A program made the translations under genes and the position numbers. This document shows positions 56,376-64,000 of a stretch of 64,000 nt of DNA, in pieces. The notes beneath the pieces are model-generated. The model made no database searches. It was given only the letters and a program-made list of their open reading frames with translations, and was not told where the DNA came from. Position 1 is the stretch's first letter. Every line of letters starts with the position of its first letter. The DNA comes from Pirellulales bacterium (GTDB taxonomy: Bacteria > Planctomycetota > Planctomycetia > Pirellulales > JAEUIK01): positions 119,673 to 183,672 of the forward strand of contig JAIBBY010000003.1 in NCBI GenBank assembly GCA_019694455.1. Direction: 5' to 3'.

Positions 56376-57236
56376 ATGGTGGGTTGGCCCAAAATGCCGC
56401 GTTGTTTGCGCCGCTCGATCGCCGTCTGGGGGCTGTTGGCGATTGGGCTTTGCGCCGGTGGCAACGCCGCCGAGACAGATCGTGGCTCGAGCGGCACGGC
56501 CTATCGCAAAGAGGCGATCGCGGCGATGCCGCTCGATCAGCTAAGCCCCGAGCAACGGGAAAAGGTGCACAGCGTGCTGCGCAAGACGAGCGTCTATCGG
56601 CGCATGCCGAGCGCGGTGGTGCAGTGCGACGCCGAGTTGCACCACTTTGTGCTCAATCATCCCGAGATTCTGGCCAACATTTGGCAGTTGATGGAAATCG
56701 AGAACGTGGTTCTGCAATCGACCGGGCCCAACACCTACCGCGCCGACGACGGCGACGGCACCAAAGGGGAGGTGGAATTTCTATATCGGGGCGGCGACAC
56801 ATATTTGATCTTTGCCCGTGGCTCGTACGACGGTCCGCTGTTCACGCAGCCAATCACCGGCACCTGCGTGCTGCTGGTGCGATCGAGCTACGCCAAGAGC
56901 AGCGACGGGCACGACAAGGTGACGACACAACTCGACTCCTTCGTGCATCTGGACAATGTGGGGCTCGACTTTCTGGCCAAGACCTTTCAACCGCTGGTCT
57001 GCCGAGTGGCCGACTACAATTTTCTAGTCACCGCGAGCTTCATCGAAGCGCTGTCGCGCACAGCGGAAGTGAACCAGATGGGCATCCAGCGATTGGCGTC
57101 GAATCTGCGCGAACTCGACCCGGCCGTGCGCGAGCGATTTTCGCAATTGGCGGCCGAAGTCGGCATGCGCGCCCAAGCACGCAGCGAACTGGCGGCCGAA
57201 CCGCGAGCCAGACTGGCGCGTGAGGCGCCGCGCTAG
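56376..57236 (+). CDS. Secreted hypothetical protein
   Basis: A 286-residue protein. The start at 56376 has GGGGGG just upstream; an internal ATG at 56394 is a second option. Signal peptide ends near LCAGGNAAET. The mature part is mixed alpha/beta with a conserved-looking block (VLNHPEILANIWQLMEIENV, then GEVEFLYRGGDTYLIFARGSY), and an arginine-rich C-terminal helix (ELDPAVRERFSQLAAEVGMR). I do not recognise a family. It converges with the HExxH protein gene without a gap. Confidence 0.6.
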   Translation: MVGWPKMPRCLRRSIAVWGLLAIGLCAGGNAAETDRGSSGTAYRKEAIAAMPLDQLSPEQREKVHSVLRKTSVYRRMPSAVVQCDAELHHFVLNHPEILANIWQLMEIENVVLQSTGPNTYRADDGDGTKGEVEFLYRGGDTYLIFARGSYDGPLFTQPITGTCVLLVRSSYAKSSDGHDKVTTQLDSFVHLDNVGLDFLAKTFQPLVCRVADYNFLVTASFIEALSRTAEVNQMGIQRLASNLRELDPAVRERFSQLAAEVGMRAQARSELAAEPRARLAREAPR

Positions 57237-58526
57237 CTAACGGCCAACGGGACCGGCCGCTGGCTGTGGCGCGGCCCCCGACTCGCGCTCGGCGCCGGTG
57301 GGGTGAGCTTTGGCCAGGGGTTCGTCGCTTGGCGAGTCCGCTTCGGCATCGCGCCGAGCACTGGGCGTGTTGCGCTTGAGGCTGGCCCGCGCCAGCACCG
57401 TGCCGCGCTCTTCAATGGCGCCGCTTAAGGTGTATTGCCCCAGGTCGCCATACGAGCCGTGACTGCGGACCAGCACGCAGTACTCGCCGGCGGCAAGCTC
57501 AACAGAGAGGCTCGCGCCCAGCTTATCGGCCGGATCGTCGTAGGCCACCAGCCGGCCAGCGGCCGTGGTCAACTCCAGCCGAGCATCGAGATTGGGCCCC
57601 GTCTCGGCCACATCGACTTGCAACTCGACCTTGCCGCCATCGGTGTGGAAGCGAACGCAATCGATGTCGCGCAGCGTGGAAATCACGCCGGGGGTGGCAA
57701 ACCGTTCGCTGACGCGCAGGGCCCCTGCCGTGTGGTCGGAGTGATCGTCGGGACGAAGCCCAAAGCCATTTTCGTCGCGAGCGATGATCGCCACATCGTC
57801 TTGAATTTGCGACGGCGAGGTGCTGGCGCCGCAAAACCAGATCGAACGCGCGGCAGAGAGGCTATTGCCCATCAAGGGGCCCCAGAGCTTGGAGTCGCCC
57901 GAGTTGTAGTCGCGCACGCGGCGGCCGCGCTCGCCATACACGCTTTGCTCTTCCAGGCCAAAGGTATGGCCCACTTCATGCGAGACAAGATCGGCCACAT
58001 AGCGCGGCGCGCCGTTGCCCAGCGCCTTGGCAAACACGTAAACCACGTTGGGCATGCTGTTGATGAATGAGCCGGCGAACGACACTCCGCCGACACGGGT
58101 GCGGTACCAATCGTTGTAGTGGCCGCCAATCACCACATGCACGCCGCGACCATTGGAGTAGTCCCGGGGATCGACCGTGGTGACATTGACGTGAAACGGA
58201 GCGAAATCCTCGGCCACGCGGGCCCAAACTTCGCGGACATCGGTCGCTTCTTCGTCGGTCAGTTCGGCGAGCTTGTCGTCGCGATCGTAAGGAGGCGACA
58301 CGATGTTGGAGTACACTCCCCACGACGGTTGCCGATGACCATCGAAATCGAGATACACGTTGACCGGCGCGCCAGGCAAGCTGGAAAGCAGCGGCAAAGC
58401 CGCTGCGGCCAGGTGGCGGAAACGCGAATTGCGTGCGCAGAGCGAACTGCGGCAGCCAAGCAGGCGGCACAGGCAGGCAACGAGGGAGATGAAAGTTTGC
58501 GAGGCGCGATGAAGCGTTGCGATCAT
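57237..58526 (-). CDS. Secreted HExxH metalloprotease-like protein (matrixin-like)
   Basis: A 429-residue exported protein. After a hydrophobic, cysteine-rich leader, a matrixin-like fold contains VVYVFAKALGNGAPRYVADL and the zinc motif HEVGHTFGL (His183, Glu184, His187, Gly190). In matrixins a third histidine follows at HExxHxxGxxH; here that position is Glu193. The C-terminal half (about 280-400) is a pre-peptidase C-like beta domain (RLELTTAAGRLVAYDD). The proline- and alanine-rich tail is low complexity. It probably binds zinc with an altered third ligand or is degenerate. Convergent with the preceding gene. Confidence 0.7.
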   Translation of the reverse strand: MIATLHRASQTFISLVACLCRLLGCRSSLCARNSRFRHLAAAALPLLSSLPGAPVNVYLDFDGHRQPSWGVYSNIVSPPYDRDDKLAELTDEEATDVREVWARVAEDFAPFHVNVTTVDPRDYSNGRGVHVVIGGHYNDWYRTRVGGVSFAGSFINSMPNVVYVFAKALGNGAPRYVADLVSHEVGHTFGLEEQSVYGERGRRVRDYNSGDSKLWGPLMGNSLSAARSIWFCGASTSPSQIQDDVAIIARDENGFGLRPDDHSDHTAGALRVSERFATPGVISTLRDIDCVRFHTDGGKVELQVDVAETGPNLDARLELTTAAGRLVAYDDPADKLGASLSVELAAGEYCVLVRSHGSYGDLGQYTLSGAIEERGTVLARASLKRNTPSARRDAEADSPSDEPLAKAHPTGAERESGAAPQPAAGPVGR

Positions 58527-58873
58527 GCCCTACCCAATCGTTGGGTGACGACCGATCCACGTCGTGGGAGCGGTCACGGGAGCGCCGACGAGCGTCGGCA
58601 TATCCGCTGTTTGGACTTGTGAAGTGCCAGTCTAATCAGGGAGAAATCGGGCTTCAATCGTGACCCGACATCTGGCAATCTCGTGGCGCCAGCACAACGC
58701 GCCGGAGTCCGCGCCGCCTGCGTGACGATCGACGCATTGGCTCGATTGGTGGTAAAGGGGCCGCGCGACTGTTACAGTCGCCTTATTCGGCTGCCTGGGC
58801 CGCGCCACGGGCGCGACACGCCGGTGGTCGACTGCCGTAGCCACCCCCTCGATTAGCGATCTAGAGCTCACGT
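58527..58873. other. Divergent spacer before the Hsp70 gene
   Basis: About 350 bp between divergent genes. I see no coding region, repeat or RNA gene; it probably contains both promoters, but no convincing boxes are visible. Confidence 0.45.
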
Positions 58874-60451
58874 ATGGAATTTCTTCCGGGCCACACCGTT
58901 GGCATTGATCTCGGCACGACCTTCTCTTGCATCGCGCATTTGAATGAGGAGGGAAACCCCATTCCGCTGGCCAACGACGATGGCGAAATCGAAATCCCTA
59001 GCCTGATTCTGTTGGCTGAATCAGGGCATGTGATTGTCGGCCCCAGCCGCACCCGCGCCGCCATGGAGGACCCCGATCATGTGGTGGAGCGAATCAAACG
59101 CGAGATGGGGCATGTGGAATACAAGCGCACCTTCGACGGGCACGAGATTACGCCGGAGTTTCTCTCGTCTTTGATCTTGAAGAAGCTGAAGCAGGACGCC
59201 GAGGCGCAAATTGGCCCCGTCGCCAACGCGGTGATCACCGTGCCGTATTACTTCAACGATGCGCGCCGCAAGGCGACGCAAGACGCCGGACGGATCGCCG
59301 GGCTGAACGTGGTGGACATCATCAATGAGCCGACCGCCGCCACGCTCACTTACGCCTGGCATCAAGGCGAGCTGGGAGTGGGCGGAAAACAAGGCGATGC
59401 GCCAAAGCTGGCCATGGTGTACGACCTGGGGGGCGGCACCTTCGATGTGACGCTAGTCCGCTACACCCCGACGCATTTTCAGGTGCTCGGCACCGATGGC
59501 GACGTGCGGCTGGGCGGCGTCGACTGGAACGACCGTCTGCTCGATTATGTGGCCGAGGAGTTCAAGAGCCGGCACGGCGTCGACCCACGCGAATCGCGGG
59601 CCACCGTGCAAATGCTGCGCAACGATTGCGACACCGCCAAAATCGCGCTCACGACCGAGTCGCAGGCCAGCATCCCCTGCCGGCACGCGGGCAAGTCGAA
59701 CACCGTGACGATCACCCGCGACAAATTTGAACAGCTCACCGCCGATCTGCTGCAACGCACCATCGACACGCTGGAACTGGTGCTGGATCGAGCGAACACG
59801 GCCCCGGAATTTCTCGACTCCATCGTGCTCGTCGGCGGATCGACCTTGATGCCCGCCGTGTCGCAGCGAATTCTGGCGGCGACGGGCAAGGAGCCGTTTC
59901 GCGGGATTTCGCCGCACACATCGGTGGCGCAAGGGGCGGCCATTCATGCGGCGGTGCTCGAGGCCAAGTATCGCGGCGACGAAACCACGATGGCCGAAAC
60001 CGTGCGCAAGCACCTGGCCACCATCAAGCAGGAGGACGTCAACTCGCACGGGCTAGGCGTGGTGGCCAAGCATCCGCGCAGCGGCAAATACATCAACCAC
60101 GTGATGATCCCGCACAACTCGCGGCTGCCGGCCGAAAAGTCGCAAACCTTTTACACCAATGAGCCCAACCAGTCGCGAGTGAGCGTAAAGGTGACCGAGG
60201 GGGACGCGCCCGATCCGGCCGCTTGCACGCTGATTGGCACTTGCCGCGTGACGAATCTGCCGCCGAACCTGCCGGCCAAGTCGCCGATTGAGGTGACCTA
60301 TTCGTTCGATCAGGCGGGGCGGGTGCTGGTGCGAGCTAGGGACAAGACCGGAGGCCAAGAGGCCACCATCGAGATCGAACGCCGTGGCGGCCTGAACGAT
60401 CAGCAAATCGATGACTTCACCCGCTTGGCGAGCGACTACAAAGTGGAGTAG
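58874..60451 (+). CDS. Short Hsp70-family protein
   Basis: A 525-residue Hsp70. The nucleotide-binding domain is complete: GIDLGTTFSC at the start (10-19), the IINEPTAATLTYAW segment, VYDLGGGTFDVTLVRYTP, and VLVGGSTLMPAV near residue 320. Canonical DnaK has about 640 residues with a helical lid; here the substrate domain (about 400-505, beta-rich) is followed by only a short helix, so the lid is missing or minimal. It may be a dedicated chaperone. It is followed by a protein with a J-like N-terminus 66 bp downstream. Confidence 0.85.
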   Translation: MEFLPGHTVGIDLGTTFSCIAHLNEEGNPIPLANDDGEIEIPSLILLAESGHVIVGPSRTRAAMEDPDHVVERIKREMGHVEYKRTFDGHEITPEFLSSLILKKLKQDAEAQIGPVANAVITVPYYFNDARRKATQDAGRIAGLNVVDIINEPTAATLTYAWHQGELGVGGKQGDAPKLAMVYDLGGGTFDVTLVRYTPTHFQVLGTDGDVRLGGVDWNDRLLDYVAEEFKSRHGVDPRESRATVQMLRNDCDTAKIALTTESQASIPCRHAGKSNTVTITRDKFEQLTADLLQRTIDTLELVLDRANTAPEFLDSIVLVGGSTLMPAVSQRILAATGKEPFRGISPHTSVAQGAAIHAAVLEAKYRGDETTMAETVRKHLATIKQEDVNSHGLGVVAKHPRSGKYINHVMIPHNSRLPAEKSQTFYTNEPNQSRVSVKVTEGDAPDPAACTLIGTCRVTNLPPNLPAKSPIEVTYSFDQAGRVLVRARDKTGGQEATIEIERRGGLNDQQIDDFTRLASDYKVE

Positions 60452-60517
60452 CCTGTCGCATTGTCGGCGACGTCGCGTCAGGCCGTTTCGTCCTTCCGCT
60501 GGAATGCAAAGCCGCTT

Positions 60518-61555
60518 ATGCCCGCTCAACTCGATGTCTATCGCGATTGGCTCAAGATCGAAGAGACCAAGCGCCCGCTCAACTACTACCAGCTTCTCAA
60601 ACTCAACACCAAGGAAAAGAAGTTTGAGGACGATCCGGTGCGCATCCGCAGCCACTACCGGCAATTGAACGCGCATGTGCGCAAGTTCTCTTCCGGCGAA
60701 TTCGCCGCGCAATCGCAAGAGCTATTGAATGAGCTGGCCAAGGCCATGCTCTGCCTGACCGACGCCAAACGCAAGGCGGAGTACGACGCCACGCTAGGAC
60801 GCATTCAGGCGCAGCCCGGCAAGCGGAGGACGATCGAAGAGTTGTTGCTCTTGCGCAAGGTGATCGACCAGGAGCAGTTGGCCAAGGCGCGTAGCTTTGC
60901 CGACGCGGTGGGAATCGACATTCACGACGCGCTGGTGCAGCAAAAGATGTCGAAGCCCGAGATCGTGATGCAGATCTACGCCGAGAGCCTGGGACTGCCA
61001 TATGTCGATCTGGCGGAAACGGGAGTCGACGTCGATCTGGTGCCGCAGGTCCCGGTGATTATGGCCCGCCAACACTCGTGCGTGCCAGTGATGGTGGACG
61101 ATGGCCAGGTGCTGATGGCCTCGCCGCATCCCTTGAAACCAGAGATCGAAGACGAGTTGCGACTGCGGATTGGCATGCCGGTGCGGCCGGTGCTATGCAC
61201 CGTGCAAAGCGTGAATATGGCCATCAACCGCTTCTACTCCAAAGAGGCGGCCGCGGCGGAATTGAAGGCGGGCCCCAAGCCGACGCCGGCGCAGGCGGGT
61301 GCGGCAGGCACAGCCAAGGATGGACAGGCGGCCAAACCAGCCAAACCCAAGTCAACCAAAACGTCGGCGGAGCAGAAGTCGGAGCAGCGTAAATTCTCGC
61401 TGATCGCGTTCAACTTCGGCTTTATGATCGCGGTGTTCGCGCAGATGCTGCTCAAGACGCCATCGCCAACTTTTTTTCAATGCGTGCCGATCGGCATCTT
61501 GGTAGGGGTGGTGGCGGCCGGCGCCACCTTCGCGGCGCTGAAGTTCCGCGGGTAG
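60518..61555 (+). CDS. J-like/MshEN domain protein with C-terminal membrane helices
   Basis: A 345-residue protein. Residues about 5-90 (NYYQLLKLNTKEKKFEDDPV, then LAKAMLCLTDAKRKAEYD) resemble a degenerate J domain; the HPD tripeptide is not seen. Residues about 105-250 match the MshEN/GspE N-terminal fold (ELLLLRKVIDQEQLAKA, LVQQKMSKPEIVMQIYAESL, GLPYVDL, LMASPHPLKPEIEDELRLRIG). A lysine/alanine-rich linker and two C-terminal helices (about 290-340) follow. Located right after the short Hsp70, it could be its membrane-tethered partner. That pairing is inference. The ATG at 60518 is the best start. Confidence 0.75.
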   Translation: MPAQLDVYRDWLKIEETKRPLNYYQLLKLNTKEKKFEDDPVRIRSHYRQLNAHVRKFSSGEFAAQSQELLNELAKAMLCLTDAKRKAEYDATLGRIQAQPGKRRTIEELLLLRKVIDQEQLAKARSFADAVGIDIHDALVQQKMSKPEIVMQIYAESLGLPYVDLAETGVDVDLVPQVPVIMARQHSCVPVMVDDGQVLMASPHPLKPEIEDELRLRIGMPVRPVLCTVQSVNMAINRFYSKEAAAAELKAGPKPTPAQAGAAGTAKDGQAAKPAKPKSTKTSAEQKSEQRKFSLIAFNFGFMIAVFAQMLLKTPSPTFFQCVPIGILVGVVAAGATFAALKFRG

Positions 61556-62022
61556 CGACCGAAACCCCTCCGGCAGCGGGGGCGACCGATCGGGAAAATT
61601 GAATGAATTTCCTTGACTTCGAAATGGCCAGTTCTTAGCCTGCGAAGTAGTTATAGCCGGCGGCGAAGTTTTCTCTGCCAGCGCGTAACTCTCTCAACGA
61701 TCTTCTTGCAGAAGGAACAAACCCGATTGATTCGCGGCCCACTGGGCGCTAGCGGCGGTTTTGTTCATTGACCTATCGAGGAACGCTAATGCAGTTGGTT
61801 TGAGCGACGCGTCCAAGTTCTGGTCGCGATTCTCTACGCTCACCGACATGGCTGCAGTTCCCGCGATGCGCGGCTTGCTGGCGAAACACGTCGGCATGCG
61901 GATCTCGCGCTAGCTTGGCTCTCACTCGTCGGTTGGCGTTGTTTGTTGGAACAATCGCGTTTTGCGACGACGGGGCCCCTATTCGATCTGAAATAACCTT
62001 CCCACATTGAGGAGTGCTAGTG
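61556..62022. other. Intergenic stretch upstream of the PEP-CTERM gene
   Basis: About 465 bp with no gene. A candidate promoter lies at 61613-61641, and the PEP-CTERM ribosome-binding site (GAGGAG) at the end, so a long 5' leader is likely. Short open frames are chance. Confidence 0.5.
61613..61641 (+). promoter_or_regulatory. Candidate promoter of the PEP-CTERM gene
   Basis: TTGACT (61613-61618) and TAGCCT (61636-61641) with 17-bp spacing, about 380 bp before the gene. The boxes resemble those at tRNA-Thr (TTGACT, 17 bp, TACCTT). The -10 match is weak. Confidence 0.35.
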
Positions 62023-62751
62023 ATGACGTTCGGAAAATTTGCCTTGTCTCTTGGCGCCACTTTGGCGCTTGTGGCCAGCAGCGCGCACGCCGCCGCGGTC
62101 TCTTACACCATCGACGCCAGCCAAAGCAGCCTGGTGCTCGGCGGCTCGCTAATCACCTATCCGCTCACCGAGCAACAGCCCGGATCGCTTGTCGCCAGTT
62201 ACAGCGGCGCGCTCTCGGGCGATCTCACCGGTGGCACGCTCACCTTCAGCGGCGGAAATACGATCGTCGGCGCGATCCATCCGCTGGGTCCATTTAATCC
62301 CGTGTCTGGCAACACAGGCACTGACGTATATGGATTCAACGCGAGCACCTTCATCCAAGCAGCGCTCTACAACATTCAACTCGACTTTGTCGGCGGCACG
62401 GTGCAAAACGGCGTGGTGCCGTCCACCCTCGATATCGGCTTTATCGAGGATGGCAATGGCGACGGCGTTGGCGGCTACCGCTCGAACCTGGGAAGCGGCG
62501 ACCTGACCGGCTCGCAGCTTAACCTGACCAACCTGCCAGCCAGCTTGACCACCAACGGCAACATCGAAACCGTGATTATCCCGATCTTCTCCGACAATCC
62601 GGTGGAGTCGAACAACACGCCGATTGGCAGCTTGACCCTCACCGGGCAGATCGTGGCGACCCGCGTGATCCCGGAGCCGGGCACACTGGTGTTGGCATCC
62701 GTGGGAGGCGCCTTCGTCGCGCTGACCTACTGGCGTCGTCGCCGCGCCTAG
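62023..62751 (+). CDS. PEP-CTERM sorting-domain protein
   Basis: A 242-residue secreted protein. The start at 62023 is set by GAGGAG eight bases upstream. Signal peptide: LALVASSAHAAAV. The body is beta-rich with many serine, threonine and glycine residues (SGDLTGGTLTFSGGNT). The C-terminus is a standard PEP-CTERM signal: VIPEPGTLVLASVGGAFVAL followed by a short basic tail. Such signals direct cleavage by exosortase and surface or exopolysaccharide attachment. No exosortase gene is nearby. Functions of these proteins are usually surface or biofilm related. Confidence 0.9.
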   Translation: MTFGKFALSLGATLALVASSAHAAAVSYTIDASQSSLVLGGSLITYPLTEQQPGSLVASYSGALSGDLTGGTLTFSGGNTIVGAIHPLGPFNPVSGNTGTDVYGFNASTFIQAALYNIQLDFVGGTVQNGVVPSTLDIGFIEDGNGDGVGGYRSNLGSGDLTGSQLNLTNLPASLTTNGNIETVIIPIFSDNPVESNNTPIGSLTLTGQIVATRVIPEPGTLVLASVGGAFVALTYWRRRRA

Positions 62752-62781
62752 GCGTCAGGCATCGGCTTGCGAAAAACGAAA

Positions 62782-62823
62782 CGGCTCGGCTTCTGCCTCG
62801 CGGAAGCCGAGCCGCTTTTGTTT
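62782..62823. terminator. Bidirectional Rho-independent terminator
   Basis: A perfect 12-bp stem: arms 62782-62793 and 62803-62814 with a nine-base loop. On the plus strand it is followed by CTTTTGTTT; on the minus strand by TTTCGTTTTTC. It sits between the convergent PEP-CTERM and aldehyde dehydrogenase genes and can serve both. Confidence 0.9.
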
Positions 62824-62886
62824 ATGTGACGATACACGTCAACAGTCGCACTGGCAGTGGTTCTCAAGTACTGTTCGAACCGAACC

Positions 62887-64000
62887 TCACGCCAGGCTGA
62901 CGGTGACGGTTTTTGTCTCGGTGTAGGCGTCGAGGCCTTTTTCGCCCAGTTCGCGCCCCATGCCCGACATCTTGAAACCGCCAAACGGCGCGGCGGCATC
63001 GAAGACGTCGTAGCAATTAACCCACACGGTTCCGGCGCGGATCGCGCCAGCCAGTCGATGCGCCTTGGAGATGTCGCGGGTCCAGACCGCGGCCGCCAGT
63101 CCATAACTGGTGTTGTTGGCGCGCTCGACAATCTCGTCGATGCTCTTGAACCGCAGCACCGACAGCACCGGGCCAAAGATTTCGTCCTTGGCGATCGACA
63201 TGTTGTCTTGCACGTCGGCGAAGAGCGTGGGCTGAATGTAAAAGCCGCGGTCCCCCCAGCGGTCGCCGCCGGTCAGGCACTGCGCGCCTTCCTGCTTGCC
63301 CAGTTCGATGTAGTGCATGATCTTGTTGAACTGATCGGCGTCGACCTGCGGACCTTGCTCGGTGGCGGGGTCGAGCGGGTCGCCAAGCCGGCGAGCCTCG
63401 TTCATCGCCGTGAGCTTGTCGACCAGCTTGTCGTAGACCTTGTCTTCGACAAACAGGCGACTGCCCGCGCAGCAGCATTGACCTTGGTTGAAGTAGAGGC
63501 CGAAGTGAGCGCCCAGCGCCGCGGCGTCGAGATCGGCGTCGGCGAAGACGATGTTGGGGCTCTTGCCACCGAGTTCAAAGGTGAGCCGTTTGAGCGTTTG
63601 GCTGGCATCGCGCATGATGATTTGGGCCGTGCGGTATTCGCCCGTGAAGGCGATCTTGTCGACGCCCGGATGCTTGACGAGCGCGGCGCCGGCCGTGGGG
63701 CCGTAGCCGGGCACGACGTTGATGACGCCATCGGGGATGCCGGCCTTCTGGGCCAGGCGGGCCATGCGCAGGCAGGTGAGCGGTGTCTGCTCTGCCGGTT
63801 TCATGACGACGGCGCAGCCGGCGGCGAGGGCGGGCCCCCACTTCCAGGCGGCCATGAGCATGGGAAAGTTCCACGGAATGATTTGTCCGGCGACTCCGAC
63901 CGGCTCGCGGCGCGTGTACGTGAAGTAATTGCCGCGGACCGGGATGGTCTGGCCGTGAATCTTGTCGGCAAAGCCGGCGTAGTAGCGCAAGCAATCGACC
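62887..64000 (-). CDS. NAD(P)-dependent aldehyde dehydrogenase (partial)
   Basis: At least 371 residues; the N-terminus lies beyond the right edge. ALDH superfamily hallmarks: [46 protein letters not shown] with the catalytic glutamate, and [12 protein letters not shown] with the catalytic cysteine; the [11 protein letters not shown] motif is also present. The sequence resembles the ALDH1/2 and betaine aldehyde group. Between [10 protein letters not shown] and IIMRD the usual FTGST-V segment reads FTGEYRTAQ, an unusual change near the NAD site. Substrate unknown. The upstream frame is open to the edge. Confidence 0.92.
   Translation of the reverse strand, partial: VDCLRYYAGFADKIHGQTIPVRGNYFTYTRREPVGVAGQIIPWNFPMLMAAWKWGPALAAGCAVVMKPAEQTPLTCLRMARLAQKAGIPDGVINVVPGYGPTAGAALVKHPGVDKIAFTGEYRTAQIIMRDASQTLKRLTFELGGKSPNIVFADADLDAAALGAHFGLYFNQGQCCCAGSRLFVEDKVYDKLVDKLTAMNEARRLGDPLDPATEQGPQVDADQFNKIMHYIELGKQEGAQCLTGGDRWGDRGFYIQPTLFADVQDNMSIAKDEIFGPVLSVLRFKSIDEIVERANNTSYGLAAAVWTRDISKAHRLAGAIRAGTVWVNCYDVFDAAAPFGGFKMSGMGRELGEKGLDAYTETKTVTVSLA

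Noticed and set aside
61694..62000. Short open frames before the PEP-CTERM gene
   Set aside because: No ribosome-binding sites and low-complexity products; the region is better read as a leader.

Overview
The window is GC-rich, densely packed chromosomal DNA, most likely from a planctomycete (Pirellulales-like). This is inferred from gene content and not from a marker gene: a PEP-CTERM protein, DUF1080 domains, secreted TPR-CHAT and matrixin-like proteins, a TPR protein with duplicated RNA polymerase alpha C-terminal domains, an integrase-type transposase relic of a kind common in planctomycetes, and Gram-negative outer-membrane genes (lpxD, lpxI, kdsA, lptB).

Layout. 1-5.8 kb (minus strand): an iron-sulfur assembly cluster in transcription order sufR-like regulator, nuoB-like gene, sufC, sufB, sufD, a Rieske ferredoxin and sufT (cut by the window edge). 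5.9-9.7 kb: a sodium:alanine-type symporter, small membrane proteins, an exported thioredoxin-fold protein and a secreted unknown. 10.3-26.9 kb: housekeeping and envelope genes (asnB, lptB, a ParA ATPase, nagB, lpxD-lpxI, an exported methyltransferase, a UPF0104/LPG-synthase-like membrane protein, aroE), a double DUF1080 protein, a LarA-family racemase and the TPR/alpha-CTD protein, followed by tRNA-Thr(CGU).

27.1-35.0 kb is an accessory island. A 712-bp direct repeat (27179-27890 and 31488-32199, two differences seen) carries arsR and the 5' part of arsM. The left arsM is truncated and the right one intact. Between the copies lies one large exported TPR-CHAT (caspase-like) protein plus inverted-repeat debris. 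To the right are a dead transposase, an RHS-repeat remnant next to a small membrane protein that could be its immunity partner, and an 87-bp inverted-repeat element at the broken RHS end.

35.1-49.5 kb is core again: kdsA, a transglutaminase-like lipoprotein, rpmE, prfA, prmC, a sugar epimerase/isomerase, a large FtsX-type permease, a glycosyltransferase-glycogen debranching pair and leuB. 49.6-54.2 kb holds phosphoketolase (xfp) and acetate kinase (ackA), followed by a DUF1990 gene. An approximately 90-bp promoter/start region occurs both in front of the DUF1990 gene and in front of xfp. 54.2-58.5 kb: small membrane proteins, a HEAT-repeat protein, a secreted unknown and an HExxH secreted protein. 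58.9-61.6 kb: a short Hsp70 followed by a protein combining a J-like N-terminus, a MshEN domain and membrane helices. The window ends with a PEP-CTERM protein, a bidirectional terminator and a partial aldehyde dehydrogenase.

The most interesting points are the ars duplication around the CHAT protein, nuoB inside the suf cluster, the alpha-CTD/TPR protein, the recycled promoter fragment at xfp, the RHS remnant with a candidate immunity gene, and the Hsp70/J-like pair. All calls come from reading the sequence; no database search was run.
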